NCBI GenBank assembly: GCA_024401355.1
Contig: JAKSLF010000018.1
Coordinates: forward strand, 1 to 52,574
From: Bacteroidales bacterium
Lineage (GTDB): Bacteria; Bacteroidota; Bacteroidia; Bacteroidales; Marinilabiliaceae
Reading direction: 5' to 3'
Length of the DNA stretch: 52,574 bases
Of the stretch, positions 1 through 8,386 are shown piece after piece. Positions within the stretch are counted from its first letter, which is position 1. Each line of letters opens with the position of its first letter. Made by a program: the position numbers and the translations under genes. The notes beneath the pieces were generated by a model. It saw only the letters and a program-made list of their open reading frames with translations, searched no databases and was not told the origin of the DNA.

Positions 1-1644
1 GTTCGTCAGTGGACTAAGCCTTTCCATGAGGCTGGCATCCAGACTCACATGCTCGACCGTGCTCTCAACGGCCTCCGCATGAGCCCTTGTTCAAAGGACT
101 TGCGTAAACTCTTCTACAAGGTAAAGAAGGCTCAGGGAACCGACATCACACGTATCTTCTGCGGCTTGAACGACCCTCGCAACGTTATCCCTTCGATTCA
201 GTATGCAAAAGAGGCTGGCATGATTGCACAGGCTTCTCTCTGTATCACATATTCACCAATTCACACTGTAGAATACTACGTGAACCTTGCTAAGCAGTTC
301 ATCGAGGCTGGTGCCGACGAAATCTGCTTGAAGGATATGGCTGGTATCGGTCGTCCAGTATCACTCGGCAAGATCGTTGAAGGCATCAAGGCTATCAAGA
401 AGGACATCATTATCCAGTATCACTCACATGCTGGTCCGGGCTTCAACATGGCTTCTATCCTCGAAGTGGCACAGGCAGGTTGCGACATCATCGACACAGG
501 TATGGCACCACTCTCTTGGGGTACTGGTCATGCCGACATCATCGCCGTACAGGAGATGTTGAAGGACGCTGGCTTCAAGGTGAAGGACATCAACATGGAA
601 GCATACATGGAGGTTCGTACTATGGTACAGGAGATGTGCGACGACTTCCTTGGTTACTATATTCCAAAACTCAACCACTTGAACAACTCGCTTCTCGTTA
701 AGCCAGGTCTGCCAGGTGGTATGATGGGTTCACTCATGACCGACCTCGAGGACAACCTCAAGAGCCTCAACAAGTGGAAGGTTAAGAACAACCAGCCAGA
801 GCTCACAACCGACCAGATTCTCGTTAAGCTCTTCGATGAAGTGGCATACGTATGGCCAAAGGTTGGTTATCCATGTCTCGTGACTCCATTCTCACAGTAC
901 GTCAAGAACCTCGCGCTCATGAACGTTATTCAGATGGAGAAGGGCAAGGAACGTTGGAGCATGATTGCCGACAACATCTGGGATATGATCCTCGGCAAGA
1001 GCGGTCAGCTCCCTGGACCAGTTGCACCAGAGCTTGTTGCTATGGCTAAGGAGCAGGGACGTGAGTTCGAGACAAACGATCCACAGAGCTACTACCCAGA
1101 CAACCTCGACGAATTCCGTGCAAAGATGAAAGAAAAGGGCTGGGAACTCGGTCAGGACGAGGAAGAGCTCTTCGAATATGCTATGCACCCACAGCAGTAT
1201 GAGGCTTACAAGAGCGGCAAGGCTAAGGCCGACTTCGAGGAGGACCTCGCTAAGCGTAAGGCTGATGCCAACAAGGGTGGCGACATGAAGTTCCCTCAGA
1301 CTGTAACAGTAGAGGTCAACGGTCAGAAGTATGCCGTAACAATCGGTGCTAATGACGGTTCGGCAGTTCCTGCTACTACAGGTGCTGCAAGTGCTCCTGC
1401 TGCTGCCGGCGAAGGCGATCCACTGCTCGCTCCTATCGAAGGTAAGTTCTACCTTGTAAAGGCTTCGGGCGAAGCAGCTGTAAAGGTAGGCGATGCTGTG
1501 AAGAAAGGCCAGACTGTTTGCTACATCGAGGCAATGAAGACATTCAACGCCATTGCAGCAGAGAAGGACGGCGTAGTGACTGAGATTTGCTACAAGAGTG
1601 GCGACTCAATCAGCGAGGATGACGTACTTATGAAGATTAAATAA
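1..1644 (+). CDS. oadA: Oxaloacetate decarboxylase alpha subunit / pyruvate carboxylase subunit B type biotin protein (5' partial)
   Basis: The frame is open from the first base, so the gene starts upstream; 547 residues are visible. The first part is a carboxyltransferase TIM-barrel domain: the LKDMAG motif carries the lysine normally carboxylated in this family (K111 of the visible part), and YHSHAGPG (H141, H143) supplies the metal-binding histidines. An Ala/Pro-rich linker follows at about residues 450-475. The C-terminal biotinyl domain has its attachment lysine in EAMKTFNAI (K513), 34 residues from the end, the usual spacing. In this family the protein moves a carboxyl group from oxaloacetate (or a related acid) to biotin; the membrane beta subunit then decarboxylates carboxybiotin and exports Na+. 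oadB follows after 10 bases, which supports the sodium-pump role over a soluble carboxylase. The exact acyl substrate cannot be read from sequence; the gamma subunit, if present, would lie upstream. Confidence 0.93.
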   Translation, partial: VRQWTKPFHEAGIQTHMLDRALNGLRMSPCSKDLRKLFYKVKKAQGTDITRIFCGLNDPRNVIPSIQYAKEAGMIAQASLCITYSPIHTVEYYVNLAKQFIEAGADEICLKDMAGIGRPVSLGKIVEGIKAIKKDIIIQYHSHAGPGFNMASILEVAQAGCDIIDTGMAPLSWGTGHADIIAVQEMLKDAGFKVKDINMEAYMEVRTMVQEMCDDFLGYYIPKLNHLNNSLLVKPGLPGGMMGSLMTDLEDNLKSLNKWKVKNNQPELTTDQILVKLFDEVAYVWPKVGYPCLVTPFSQYVKNLALMNVIQMEKGKERWSMIADNIWDMILGKSGQLPGPVAPELVAMAKEQGREFETNDPQSYYPDNLDEFRAKMKEKGWELGQDEEELFEYAMHPQQYEAYKSGKAKADFEEDLAKRKADANKGGDMKFPQTVTVEVNGQKYAVTIGANDGSAVPATTGAASAPAAAGEGDPLLAPIEGKFYLVKASGEAAVKVGDAVKKGQTVCYIEAMKTFNAIAAEKDGVVTEICYKSGDSISEDDVLMKIK

Positions 1645-1654
1645 ATAGGCCGTT

Positions 1655-2923
1655 ATGCAAGAGATTTTAGAAACCATATACTATAAGATGACCGCCATTA
1701 GCGCGATCGTCGACCATCCTGAGTTCCTCATTATGTACGCCTTGGCGTTCGTATTGCTCTACTTGGGTATAAAGAAGGGTTACGAGCCACTGTTGCTCAT
1801 CCCTATCGCATTTGGTGTGCTCATCGCCAACTTCCCTGGCGGTGGCATGGGAGTCATCTCACCTGACGGTCAGGGAATGGTTCCTGTCAATGGCGTGATG
1901 AAGAACGTTTATGAAATGTCACTTCCTGAGATTGCTCACGACCTCGGCATCATGAACTTCCTCTACTATGCGTTGATCAAGACTGGTCTGCTCCCTCCTA
2001 TCATCTTCATGGGTGTTGGTGCATTGACAGACTTCGGTCCGATGCTCCGCAACCTGAAGCTTGCTATCTTTGGTGCAGGTGCTCAGTTCGGTATCTTTGC
2101 CGTATTGCTCGTTGCTTGCAACTTCTTCACAATGCAGGAGGCTGCTTCACTTGCTATCATCGGTGGTGCCGACGGTCCAACAGCCATCTTCACAACAATC
2201 AAACTCGCTCCTCACATGCTCGGCCCTATCGCCATCGCAGCATACTCATACATGGCTCTCGTGCCTGTGATTGTGCCATTGGTAGTTGAAGGTCTTTACA
2301 TCAATGGACGTCGTATCCTTCCTGGTCTCTGCACAAAGAAGGAACTCGCCATCAACATGAAGGAGCAGGACAAGCTCTACCCTAACAAGACAGAGATCAA
2401 GAACATGCAGACGCTGAAGATCATCTTCCCTATTGCAGTTACAACAATCGTGGCAATCATCGTTCCAAGTGCAGTATCACTTGTCGGTATGCTCATGTTC
2501 GGTAACCTCATCAAGGAAGTTGGTTCAAGCACATCACGCATCTTCGATGCCGCTTCCAACACTATCATGAATGCAGCCACTATCTTCCTCGGCCTCTCGG
2601 TAGGTGCGACAATGACTGTTGACGCATTCTTGAACTGGACAACAATCGGCATCGTAACAGGTGGCTTCTTCGCATTCGGTTTGTCAATTGCTGGCGGCAT
2701 CTTGCTTGCTAAGATCTACAACCTCTTCTCGAAGAAGAAGATCAATCCACTGATTGGTGCAACAGGTCTTTCGGCAGTGCCAATGGCATCACGTGTTGCC
2801 AACGAAATAGCATTGAAGTACGACCCACGCAACCACGTGCTCAACTACTGTATGTCATCAAACGTATCAGGCGTTATCGGTTCAGCCGTTGCAGCTGGTA
2901 TCTTGATATCATTCCTCGGCTAA
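1655..2923 (+). CDS. oadB: Sodium ion-translocating decarboxylase, beta subunit
   Basis: A 422-residue, very hydrophobic protein with about nine to eleven membrane segments. It carries the family's signature GGADGPTAIFTT; the aspartate of GGADGP (about residue 173) corresponds to the conserved acidic residue implicated in Na+ and proton coupling in OadB. A second conserved stretch, SSNVSGVIGSAVAAG, lies near the C-terminus. The subunit decarboxylates carboxybiotin carried by OadA and uses the energy to pump Na+ out across the cytoplasmic membrane. It lies 10 bases after oadA and is followed by a strong terminator, so it is the last gene of the operon. The N-terminal region, including the PGGGMG stretch, is also typical of OadB/MmdB/GcdB. 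Sequence alone does not separate oxaloacetate from methylmalonyl-CoA or glutaconyl-CoA partners; the alpha-subunit architecture favours oxaloacetate. Confidence 0.95.
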   Translation: MQEILETIYYKMTAISAIVDHPEFLIMYALAFVLLYLGIKKGYEPLLLIPIAFGVLIANFPGGGMGVISPDGQGMVPVNGVMKNVYEMSLPEIAHDLGIMNFLYYALIKTGLLPPIIFMGVGALTDFGPMLRNLKLAIFGAGAQFGIFAVLLVACNFFTMQEAASLAIIGGADGPTAIFTTIKLAPHMLGPIAIAAYSYMALVPVIVPLVVEGLYINGRRILPGLCTKKELAINMKEQDKLYPNKTEIKNMQTLKIIFPIAVTTIVAIIVPSAVSLVGMLMFGNLIKEVGSSTSRIFDAASNTIMNAATIFLGLSVGATMTVDAFLNWTTIGIVTGGFFAFGLSIAGGILLAKIYNLFSKKKINPLIGATGLSAVPMASRVANEIALKYDPRNHVLNYCMSSNVSGVIGSAVAAGILISFLG

Positions 2924-2948
2924 GAGACAACATTTCTTACATAAGAAG

Positions 2949-2986
2949 ATCTCCCATGGTTCATGCAACCGTGGGGGATTTTTTAT
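2949..2986 (+). terminator. Intrinsic terminator of the oadAB operon
   Basis: A stem of about 13 base pairs (with G-T pairs) encloses the loop CATGC and is followed directly by a run of T. It begins 25 bases after the oadB stop codon. Confidence 0.85.
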
Positions 2987-3076
2987 TCCCCAACAGCATC
3001 AATTTTATGCAATCTTAAAGTCCAACTTTAAAATTGCATAGAAAGTTATGGAATTTTAAACTACCCAAAACCGAAC

Positions 3077-3112
3077 AAGGCCCACACCATAATCAGGTGC
3101 AGGCCTTTTGTT
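3077..3112. terminator. Hairpin between convergent transcripts, probable bidirectional terminator
   Basis: AAGGCC and CACC pair with GGTG and GGCCTT around a 2x2 internal loop. The right side is followed by TTTTGTTATTTT on the plus strand and the left side by a T-rich stretch on the minus strand. It sits just past the 3' end of the minus-strand repeat protein gene. Confidence 0.55.
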
Positions 3113-3137
3113 ATTTTATCAGCTAATCGCTATCAAT

Positions 3138-4319
3138 TTACTTCATATCGATCTTTTTACCAGAAACATCATACTTCACACCATCGCGTATGATGACAAT
3201 CTTGCCATCCTCGATGGTCTTGATAACCTTCTGCGACTTTTCTGCATCAATACTTTCAACTGCTGTCGGAGTTGGAATAGCAAAGATAATATCTGCATAT
3301 TCTGACCAAGCCTCTTTGTATGTGTCGACAGCATCCTTTGGAACGTATATTTTTAGATTTGGTGAAACAACGTAAGAATCGTTATATACGTAGAATACGC
3401 CCCATTCTAAAGATAGTGGTACCGCATTGTTAAATGTGACACTCGTCAAACCGCTGCAACCATAAAATGCCTCAGAACCTATCGAAGTCACACCCGCAGG
3501 AATCTCGACTGAGGTCAAACCGCTACAACCAAGAAATGCATCATTACCTATAGAAGTCACACTCGAAGGTATCTCGACTGAGGTCAAACCGATGCAATGT
3601 TCAAACGCGCCACCACCTATCGAAGTCACACTCGAAGGAATTGTAGTATTAGCACAACCAACAATCAAAGTATTTGTCGTTCTTTCGATAATAGCATTGC
3701 AGTTATCACGCGAATCATAGACTTTATTTTCTGCATTTACAATTATAGATTTGAGACCGCTGCAAAAAGAAAAAGCATCACTACCTATCGAAGTCACACT
3801 AGAAGGTATCTCGACTAAGGTCAAACCGCTGCAACAATGAAATGCAGCCTCACCTATCGAAGTCACACTAGAAGGAATCTCGACTGAGGTCAAACCGAAG
3901 CAATAAGTAAATGCATTATCACCTATCGAAGTCACACTCGAAGATATCTCGACTGAAGTCAAACCGCTGCAACTATAAAATGCATAATTACCTATAGAAG
4001 TCACACTCGAAGGTATCTCGACTGAGGTCAAACCGCTGCAACTAAATGCAGCCAAACCTATCGAAGTCACACTAGAAGGTATCTCGACAGAAGTCAGACC
4101 GCTGTAACCATAAAATGCCCCCTCACCTATCGAAGTCACGCCATCGGCAATAACAACGCTTTTGATGTCACTTCGCGAGTAATACCATGGATAGAACGAT
4201 TGGTACTCATAACTATAATCACTTGTTACTGTCAACACACCATCAGAAGACAAAGACCAATCAGCCTTGGCCACTGTAGTCAACATAGTAAAAAGAAAAA
4301 GTATTAGTCTCTTTTTCAT
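3138..4319 (-). CDS. BspA-like leucine-rich repeat surface protein
   Basis: A secreted protein of 393 residues. Residues 1-19 are a classical signal peptide ending AKA|DW. After a short lead come about nine 23-residue repeats of the LRR_5/BspA type (pattern SSVTSIGxxAFxxCSGLTSVEIP): six in a row, an island of about 40 residues with the family's usual NAENKVYDS...N.I turn, then three more. The tail (about the last 45 residues) ends in IVIIRDGVKYDVSGKKIDMK, which resembles short C-terminal tails of Prevotella cell-surface proteins and faintly resembles type IX secretion sorting tails. BspA-like proteins of oral and gut Bacteroidales are surface proteins, some of which bind host matrix proteins or other microbes; the ligand here is unknown. 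It stands alone, with no operon partner. The start is fixed by the signal peptide. Confidence 0.88.
   Translation of the reverse strand: MKKRLILFLFTMLTTVAKADWSLSSDGVLTVTSDYSYEYQSFYPWYYSRSDIKSVVIADGVTSIGEGAFYGYSGLTSVEIPSSVTSIGLAAFSCSGLTSVEIPSSVTSIGNYAFYSCSGLTSVEISSSVTSIGDNAFTYCFGLTSVEIPSSVTSIGEAAFHCCSGLTLVEIPSSVTSIGSDAFSFCSGLKSIIVNAENKVYDSRDNCNAIIERTTNTLIVGCANTTIPSSVTSIGGGAFEHCIGLTSVEIPSSVTSIGNDAFLGCSGLTSVEIPAGVTSIGSEAFYGCSGLTSVTFNNAVPLSLEWGVFYVYNDSYVVSPNLKIYVPKDAVDTYKEAWSEYADIIFAIPTPTAVESIDAEKSQKVIKTIEDGKIVIIRDGVKYDVSGKKIDMK
3430..4160 (-). repeat. Tandem 69-bp repeats encoding the LRR units
   Basis: The repeat units are nearly identical at DNA level, for example recurring CGAAGTCACACT and TCTCGACTGAGGTCAAACCG, with a period of 69 bases (one unit is 3 bases shorter). 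Such identity points to recent expansion or homogenisation, and copy number may vary between strains. Confidence 0.85.
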
Positions 4320-4398
4320 AACAATTTAATTTTCTCCGCCAGTCAACTCCCAACTATAAACCAGCATTTTTCAATAACTCTCATTCATCTTAATACAC

Positions 4399-4433
4399 AA
4401 AAAAAACGTGGAGTCATTCTCTGACTGTCCACG
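4399..4433 (-). terminator. Intrinsic terminator of the minus-strand transcript
   Basis: CGTGGA plus GTCA pairs with TGAC plus TCCACG around the loop TTCTC with a 2-base bulge; on the minus strand it is followed by eight T. No recognised protein gene lies directly upstream on that strand, so it marks a separate transcript. Confidence 0.75.
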
Positions 4434-4730
4434 ACTCGAGGTATTAGGAGACCTTTACTGTTGACAGATACAGAGCGACATCCACGCTGATAAGTATATA
4501 TGTACTCCCACAGGTGCACCATAAGCATTTAAATGCTCATAGTACACCATCAGGAGGTATATACCATCCCGTGACGTCTATCTCTACCTTGTCTTTTGAC
4601 AGTAAATTCGTGAAGTTCCTAATTTCCGAGCCGTCAACCGACAGGCGAATTATAGCGCCATTCTTATGTATAAAGTGCACTTCCACACCCACACAGCTCC
4701 ATCGAGCTATGCCCTCAGCGTGGAGGCACA
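4399..4730 (-). ncRNA. Candidate structured non-coding RNA, about 330 nt, of unknown class
   Basis: Read on the minus strand, this stretch shows several RNA signals. A promoter-like box TAATATTGC (4733-4741) would start transcription near 4728. At 4513-4548 a 16-bp hairpin closes on a TTAA loop with no mismatch; three of its pairs are G-U only in the minus-strand RNA and would be A-C mismatches in the other direction. Bases 4715-4724 (TCAGCGTGGA) and 4481-4490 (TCCACGCTGA) are perfect 10-base complements that could close a large domain. The 3' end is an intrinsic terminator with eight T. A 64-codon frame (4731-4537) exists, but its ATG lies at or upstream of the predicted start site and its stop falls inside the long hairpin, so I prefer RNA. 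I saw no tmRNA, RNase P, SRP or 6S landmarks. A small protein gene remains the main alternative. Confidence 0.45.
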
Positions 4731-4744
4731 TCGCAATATTACGA

Positions 4745-5018
4745 TTTTTTTCTCATTTAGTTATATAAACCGAAAGAAAAACATCTGTTAATCCCACCCA
4801 ATCCCTCTTAACCATATTTAATAATCTTTCACTATCCACCACCCACTTCCATCAGCCACTTTTCCCGTAGGGATAAGATAACCATACCGTAACTATACCA
4901 TACCTTTTTCACACCACCACAAAAAGCATTTCCTTAACTCGCCTTAACAATAGTCATTCCTATCCCGACCCAACTCACATCAAACAAAGCTAATCTACAA
5001 TTATACCATAATAAAGGT
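4745..5018. other. Gene-free AT-rich spacer
   Basis: I see no convincing reading frame, RNA gene, mobile element or repeat array here. The sequence is C-rich and G-poor on the plus strand and separates the minus-strand RNA candidate from the symporter promoter. Confidence 0.5.
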
Positions 5019-5051
5019 ATTGCGAGGACAACGAGGATGAGATAATTTTGC
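5019..5051 (+). promoter_or_regulatory. Bacteroidetes-type promoter of the symporter gene
   Basis: ATTG (-33 type) is followed after 20 bases by TAATTTTG and C (-7 type). The box ends about 46 bases before the start codon. Confidence 0.65.
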
Positions 5052-5096
5052 ATCGTAAAAACAAAGTTATACAACAACCTTAAAGATTAAGACTTT

Positions 5097-6368
5097 ATGA
5101 CTGCGATTGACAAACTAGGGAAAATATTCAACAGGCAGATATTGATATGGTTGGCTGCACTGGCTGGCGGAACAATATTGGGTCTGCTCAACATCGGATG
5201 GATAGACGACTTGTCGAGCTTCGTGTCGACAGTATTTACAAGAGTATTCCAGCTGCTGGCCGTGCCGACAATTGCACTTGCCGTGATGTGTACACTCTCA
5301 GCATTCGGAAAGCAGAAATCGACAGGCAAGATATTTGCACATGCCATAGGCTACACACTTGCCACTACCCTTTCAGCAGCTCTCGTTGGAATAATCCTCT
5401 ATGTTGTCATAGCACCTGCCAACCTTCCTAGCGCACTCATCGACGGAGGCAACGCAGAAGTGCCAACCGACCTCAACACAACATCATATTACGACCACAT
5501 TCTGAATGTCATCCCAAACAACCTTGTCAGACCAATACTTGAAGGCAACGTATTGTCGATACTGCTGATAGCAGTTGGTGCCGGACTTGCATTGGCCCAC
5601 ATGGAAGAAAGCAAAGAGAAAAGACAAGTGGTTGACTTCATCGAAGGACTGCAGCAACTGCTGTTCCTGGCTCTGAAGGCTGTGATAACCGTATTGCCAA
5701 TAGGAATCGTCGCATTTGCTGAACGACTGACTGCAGAGATGAGCGGAGGAGTCATAGCAGACTCACTCGGCAAATACGTGCTGGTAATAATGGGTGGCAA
5801 CATATTGCAGATGGTGATCGTATTGCCTCTGTTCCTGATAGCCAAAGGACTGAACCCGATAAAAGTAGCCAAAGCAATGGCTCCGGCAATACTCGTCGCA
5901 TTGTTCACCAAAAGCTCGGCTGCAACCCTGCCAACTACACTTTCGTCAGCAGAGAACAGACTAAAAATATCACCAAGAGTGTCGCGATTCGTACTGCCAA
6001 TATGTACGACAATAAACATGAACGGATGTGCGGCATTCATAGCAGTCACTTCATTGTTTGTAATGCAGAACAGCGGATTCTTCTCAGTCGACTCACCAAT
6101 AACCGACCTGTTGCCAACACTTTTGGTATGGCTGCTGGTGTCTGTAGTGTCGGCTGTGGGCAACGCAGGTGTACCGATGGGATGTTATTTCCTCACCTTG
6201 TCGCTGATGACAGGAACAGGAGCTGCAGTAGGAGTGATGGGAATAATATTGCCAATATACACAATCATCGACATGGTAGAGACTGCAGAAAACGTCTGGA
6301 GCGACTCATGCGTATGTGCAATAGTCAACGACAACGGAGCATACGACGAAGGCAACTGGGTGATCTAA
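5097..6368 (+). CDS. Dicarboxylate/amino acid:cation symporter (DAACS family), possibly SstT-like
   Basis: A polytopic 423-residue carrier with the GltPh-type fold. Visible hallmarks are the serine-rich hairpin 1 tip (TKSSAATLPTT), the TM7 unwound motif NMNGCA, a hairpin 2 region with AGVPMG, and TM8 DMVETAENVWSD. With an offset of two residues the TM8 positions match GltPh: D392, T396, N399 and D403 correspond to D394, T398, N401 and D405, but the substrate-gating arginine R397 is E395. From memory, SstT serine/threonine carriers share a D-x-x-E-T-A-x-N pattern, so a neutral amino acid is a better guess than aspartate or a dicarboxylate. Coupling is expected to be to Na+, in line with the NQR and OadAB pumps nearby. 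It is a single-gene unit with its own promoter. Confidence 0.85.
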   Translation: MTAIDKLGKIFNRQILIWLAALAGGTILGLLNIGWIDDLSSFVSTVFTRVFQLLAVPTIALAVMCTLSAFGKQKSTGKIFAHAIGYTLATTLSAALVGIILYVVIAPANLPSALIDGGNAEVPTDLNTTSYYDHILNVIPNNLVRPILEGNVLSILLIAVGAGLALAHMEESKEKRQVVDFIEGLQQLLFLALKAVITVLPIGIVAFAERLTAEMSGGVIADSLGKYVLVIMGGNILQMVIVLPLFLIAKGLNPIKVAKAMAPAILVALFTKSSAATLPTTLSSAENRLKISPRVSRFVLPICTTINMNGCAAFIAVTSLFVMQNSGFFSVDSPITDLLPTLLVWLLVSVVSAVGNAGVPMGCYFLTLSLMTGTGAAVGVMGIILPIYTIIDMVETAENVWSDSCVCAIVNDNGAYDEGNWVI

Positions 6369-6427
6369 ACCACAAAACAACAATAAAAATGGGTATTTAT
6401 ACCCACAATAGCATAAACTAATAATAT

Positions 6428-6436
6428 TAATTTTGC
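6428..6436 (+). promoter_or_regulatory. -7 promoter box upstream of the GH3 gene
   Basis: TAATTTTG followed by C matches the Bacteroidetes -7 element; no clear TTTG lies 19-20 bases before it. A small perfect hairpin (GGGTA, loop TTTA, TACCC, 6391-6404) precedes it and could be a weak terminator of the symporter gene or an operator. Confidence 0.5.
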
Positions 6437-6507
6437 GTCGGATAAAAGTGCCTATTGGTTAGGCATAGATTTTTTGGACATTCAAAAAAGAAGGATACAA
6501 AATAACT

Positions 6508-8211
6508 ATGAAAGGAAAATCATTAGCAGGCTGGCGCAAAATTAACATGGCCATGCACTTCGTTGGATTCTTCCAGCGCAGAGCCCTTTACAAAGGTGGC
6601 AAGAACGTCAAGAAGACACAGGCAAACTTGCTTCGCGACATCTTGACATACGCCAAGGACACAGTCTATGGCAAAGAGCACAAATTTGACGAAATACTCG
6701 CTACTAAGAGCGACGACGAACTCTTCAAACTCTACAAGCAGAACGTAAAGGACAACGACTACGAAGACCTCCGTCCATACATCAACCGCCACACACATGG
6801 CGAAGAGAACATCCTCTTCCCTGGCAAGCCAAAGATGTATGCAACAACATCAGGCACAACAGCAGAGCCTAAGTGGATTCCTATTACATATAAATACTTC
6901 TCAGACGTATATGGAAAGATGAACAAGCTATGGCTTGACAACTTCATCTGCCAGAATGCCGACGCTTTCAAAGGTGGCGTTGTCACAATCGTAGGCAAGG
7001 CAATCGAAGGTAACGCACCAGACGGAACAGTCTATGGTTCGGTATCCGGAGTTTCGTTCACCAACTGTCCATCGTTCGTACAGAAAGTATATTCGGCACC
7101 TCCTATCGCATTTGAAATCAGTGACTACAAGGTGCGTAACTACGTACTCTTCCGCCTCGGCATAGAGTTCAACACTACCCTCCTTTTGACTGCCAACCCA
7201 TCGACATACGTTGAGATGATCAACAACATCAACAACAACTATGAAGATATGGTTGACGACATCGAGAAAGGTATCATAAAGAAGGACCTCGACGTTCCTG
7301 CACATGTACGTACAGCTCTTGAAGCTCGCCTGAAGCCAAATCCAGAACGTGCAGCAGAACTTCGCAAGTTGAAGGCAGAGCACGGATTCGTATTGCCAAA
7401 GCACTACTGGCCAGACCTCGCAATTGCAGCAACATGGCACTGCGGCAACACTAAGCGTTACCTCGACAAGCTCGAAGGCGTATTCCCAGAGACATGTGGT
7501 CAGCCTGAGTTCGGCTACTTCGCATCAGAATGTCGTGCAGGACTTGTCATGAACGGCAAGGACGACACTACACTCTTTGCACACATGCACTTCTTCGAAT
7601 TCATCCATGCAGAAGACATAGAAAACGAGAACCCTGAATTCCTCACACTCGACCAGCTCGAAGTTGGCAAGCGCTACTGCATGTACGTAACAACATGGAG
7701 CGGACTTTACAGATATAACATGAACGACCTTGTTGAGGTTACTGGTCTCGACCACGGAATACCAACAATACAGTTCATACAGAAAGTCAACGGCATCGTG
7801 ACACTCACAGGTGAGAAACTCCACGAACGCCAGTTCATCATGGCCGTACAGGACGCAGAGAAGGAGACTGGCTTGAAGGTTCGCTTCCACATCGGATTTG
7901 CCGATGCAGAACGTTCTGGCTACGACTTCTACTACGAATTTGACGACCGTAGCGTAACACAGGAACAGGCAGAAAACTTCACTGCAGTAGTCGACGCACG
8001 ACTAAAGAAGATAAACTGCGAGTACGAAGCTAAGCGTAACTCGTTCCGTGTACAGGATCCACAGACATTCCGCCTCATCGAAAACTCATTCGAGACCTTC
8101 AAGGCAAAGTGTATTGCCGAGGGAGCAAGAGACGGTCAGTTCAAACTTCTTCTGCTTCTCAACGACGAAAAGAGACATGCGAAGTTCAAGGAGCTTGTCG
8201 TAAAGGACTAA
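6508..8211 (+). CDS. GH3-family acyl-adenylating enzyme (auxin-responsive GH3-like)
   Basis: A cytosolic 567-residue protein of the GH3 branch of the ANL adenylate-forming enzymes. The ATP-binding motif ATTSGTTAEPKWIP lies at residues 112-125; further family blocks are FGYFASECRAG, the YRYNMNDLVEVTG stretch that contacts nucleotide, and TLTGEKLHE before the C-terminal domain. Plant members conjugate jasmonate or auxin to amino acids by way of an acyl-adenylate; the bacterial members are widespread in Bacteroidetes and their substrates are not established, so only acyl activation and transfer to an amine or similar acceptor can be inferred. Length is typical. It is a single-gene unit bounded by a promoter box and a strong terminator. 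Codon use is biased toward a limited set (AAG, ATC, GAC, CTC), suggesting fair expression. Confidence 0.87.
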   Translation: MKGKSLAGWRKINMAMHFVGFFQRRALYKGGKNVKKTQANLLRDILTYAKDTVYGKEHKFDEILATKSDDELFKLYKQNVKDNDYEDLRPYINRHTHGEENILFPGKPKMYATTSGTTAEPKWIPITYKYFSDVYGKMNKLWLDNFICQNADAFKGGVVTIVGKAIEGNAPDGTVYGSVSGVSFTNCPSFVQKVYSAPPIAFEISDYKVRNYVLFRLGIEFNTTLLLTANPSTYVEMINNINNNYEDMVDDIEKGIIKKDLDVPAHVRTALEARLKPNPERAAELRKLKAEHGFVLPKHYWPDLAIAATWHCGNTKRYLDKLEGVFPETCGQPEFGYFASECRAGLVMNGKDDTTLFAHMHFFEFIHAEDIENENPEFLTLDQLEVGKRYCMYVTTWSGLYRYNMNDLVEVTGLDHGIPTIQFIQKVNGIVTLTGEKLHERQFIMAVQDAEKETGLKVRFHIGFADAERSGYDFYYEFDDRSVTQEQAENFTAVVDARLKKINCEYEAKRNSFRVQDPQTFRLIENSFETFKAKCIAEGARDGQFKLLLLLNDEKRHAKFKELVVKD

Positions 8212-8231
8212 CCTATACAGACAATAAAACA

Positions 8232-8270
8232 AAACGTGGAGGCATAACTAATATTCCTCCACGTTTTTTT
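8232..8270 (+). terminator. Intrinsic terminator of the GH3 gene
   Basis: An 11-bp perfect stem (AAACGTGGAGG with CCTCCACGTTT) is followed by a run of T, 20 bases after the stop codon. Confidence 0.9.
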
Positions 8271-8386
8271 ATGAAAAAAAATGGCATAAACATATAACCT
8301 TTTTAGGCCGACATTCGTTAAACACCTATGAAAGGCAGAACAAAATGCCTACAGAACAAAAAAAACAATAACTAAAATACTCAACT

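Noticed and set aside
3430-4160. Evenly spaced direct repeats that might suggest a CRISPR array
   Set aside because: The period is 69 bases, there are no unique spacers, and the repeats encode in-frame LRR units of a secreted protein.
4514-4768. An 84-codon plus-strand frame in the gap before the symporter
   Set aside because: Composition is unlike a protein of this genome, it crosses the hairpin and the minus-strand promoter box, and has no promoter or ribosome site.
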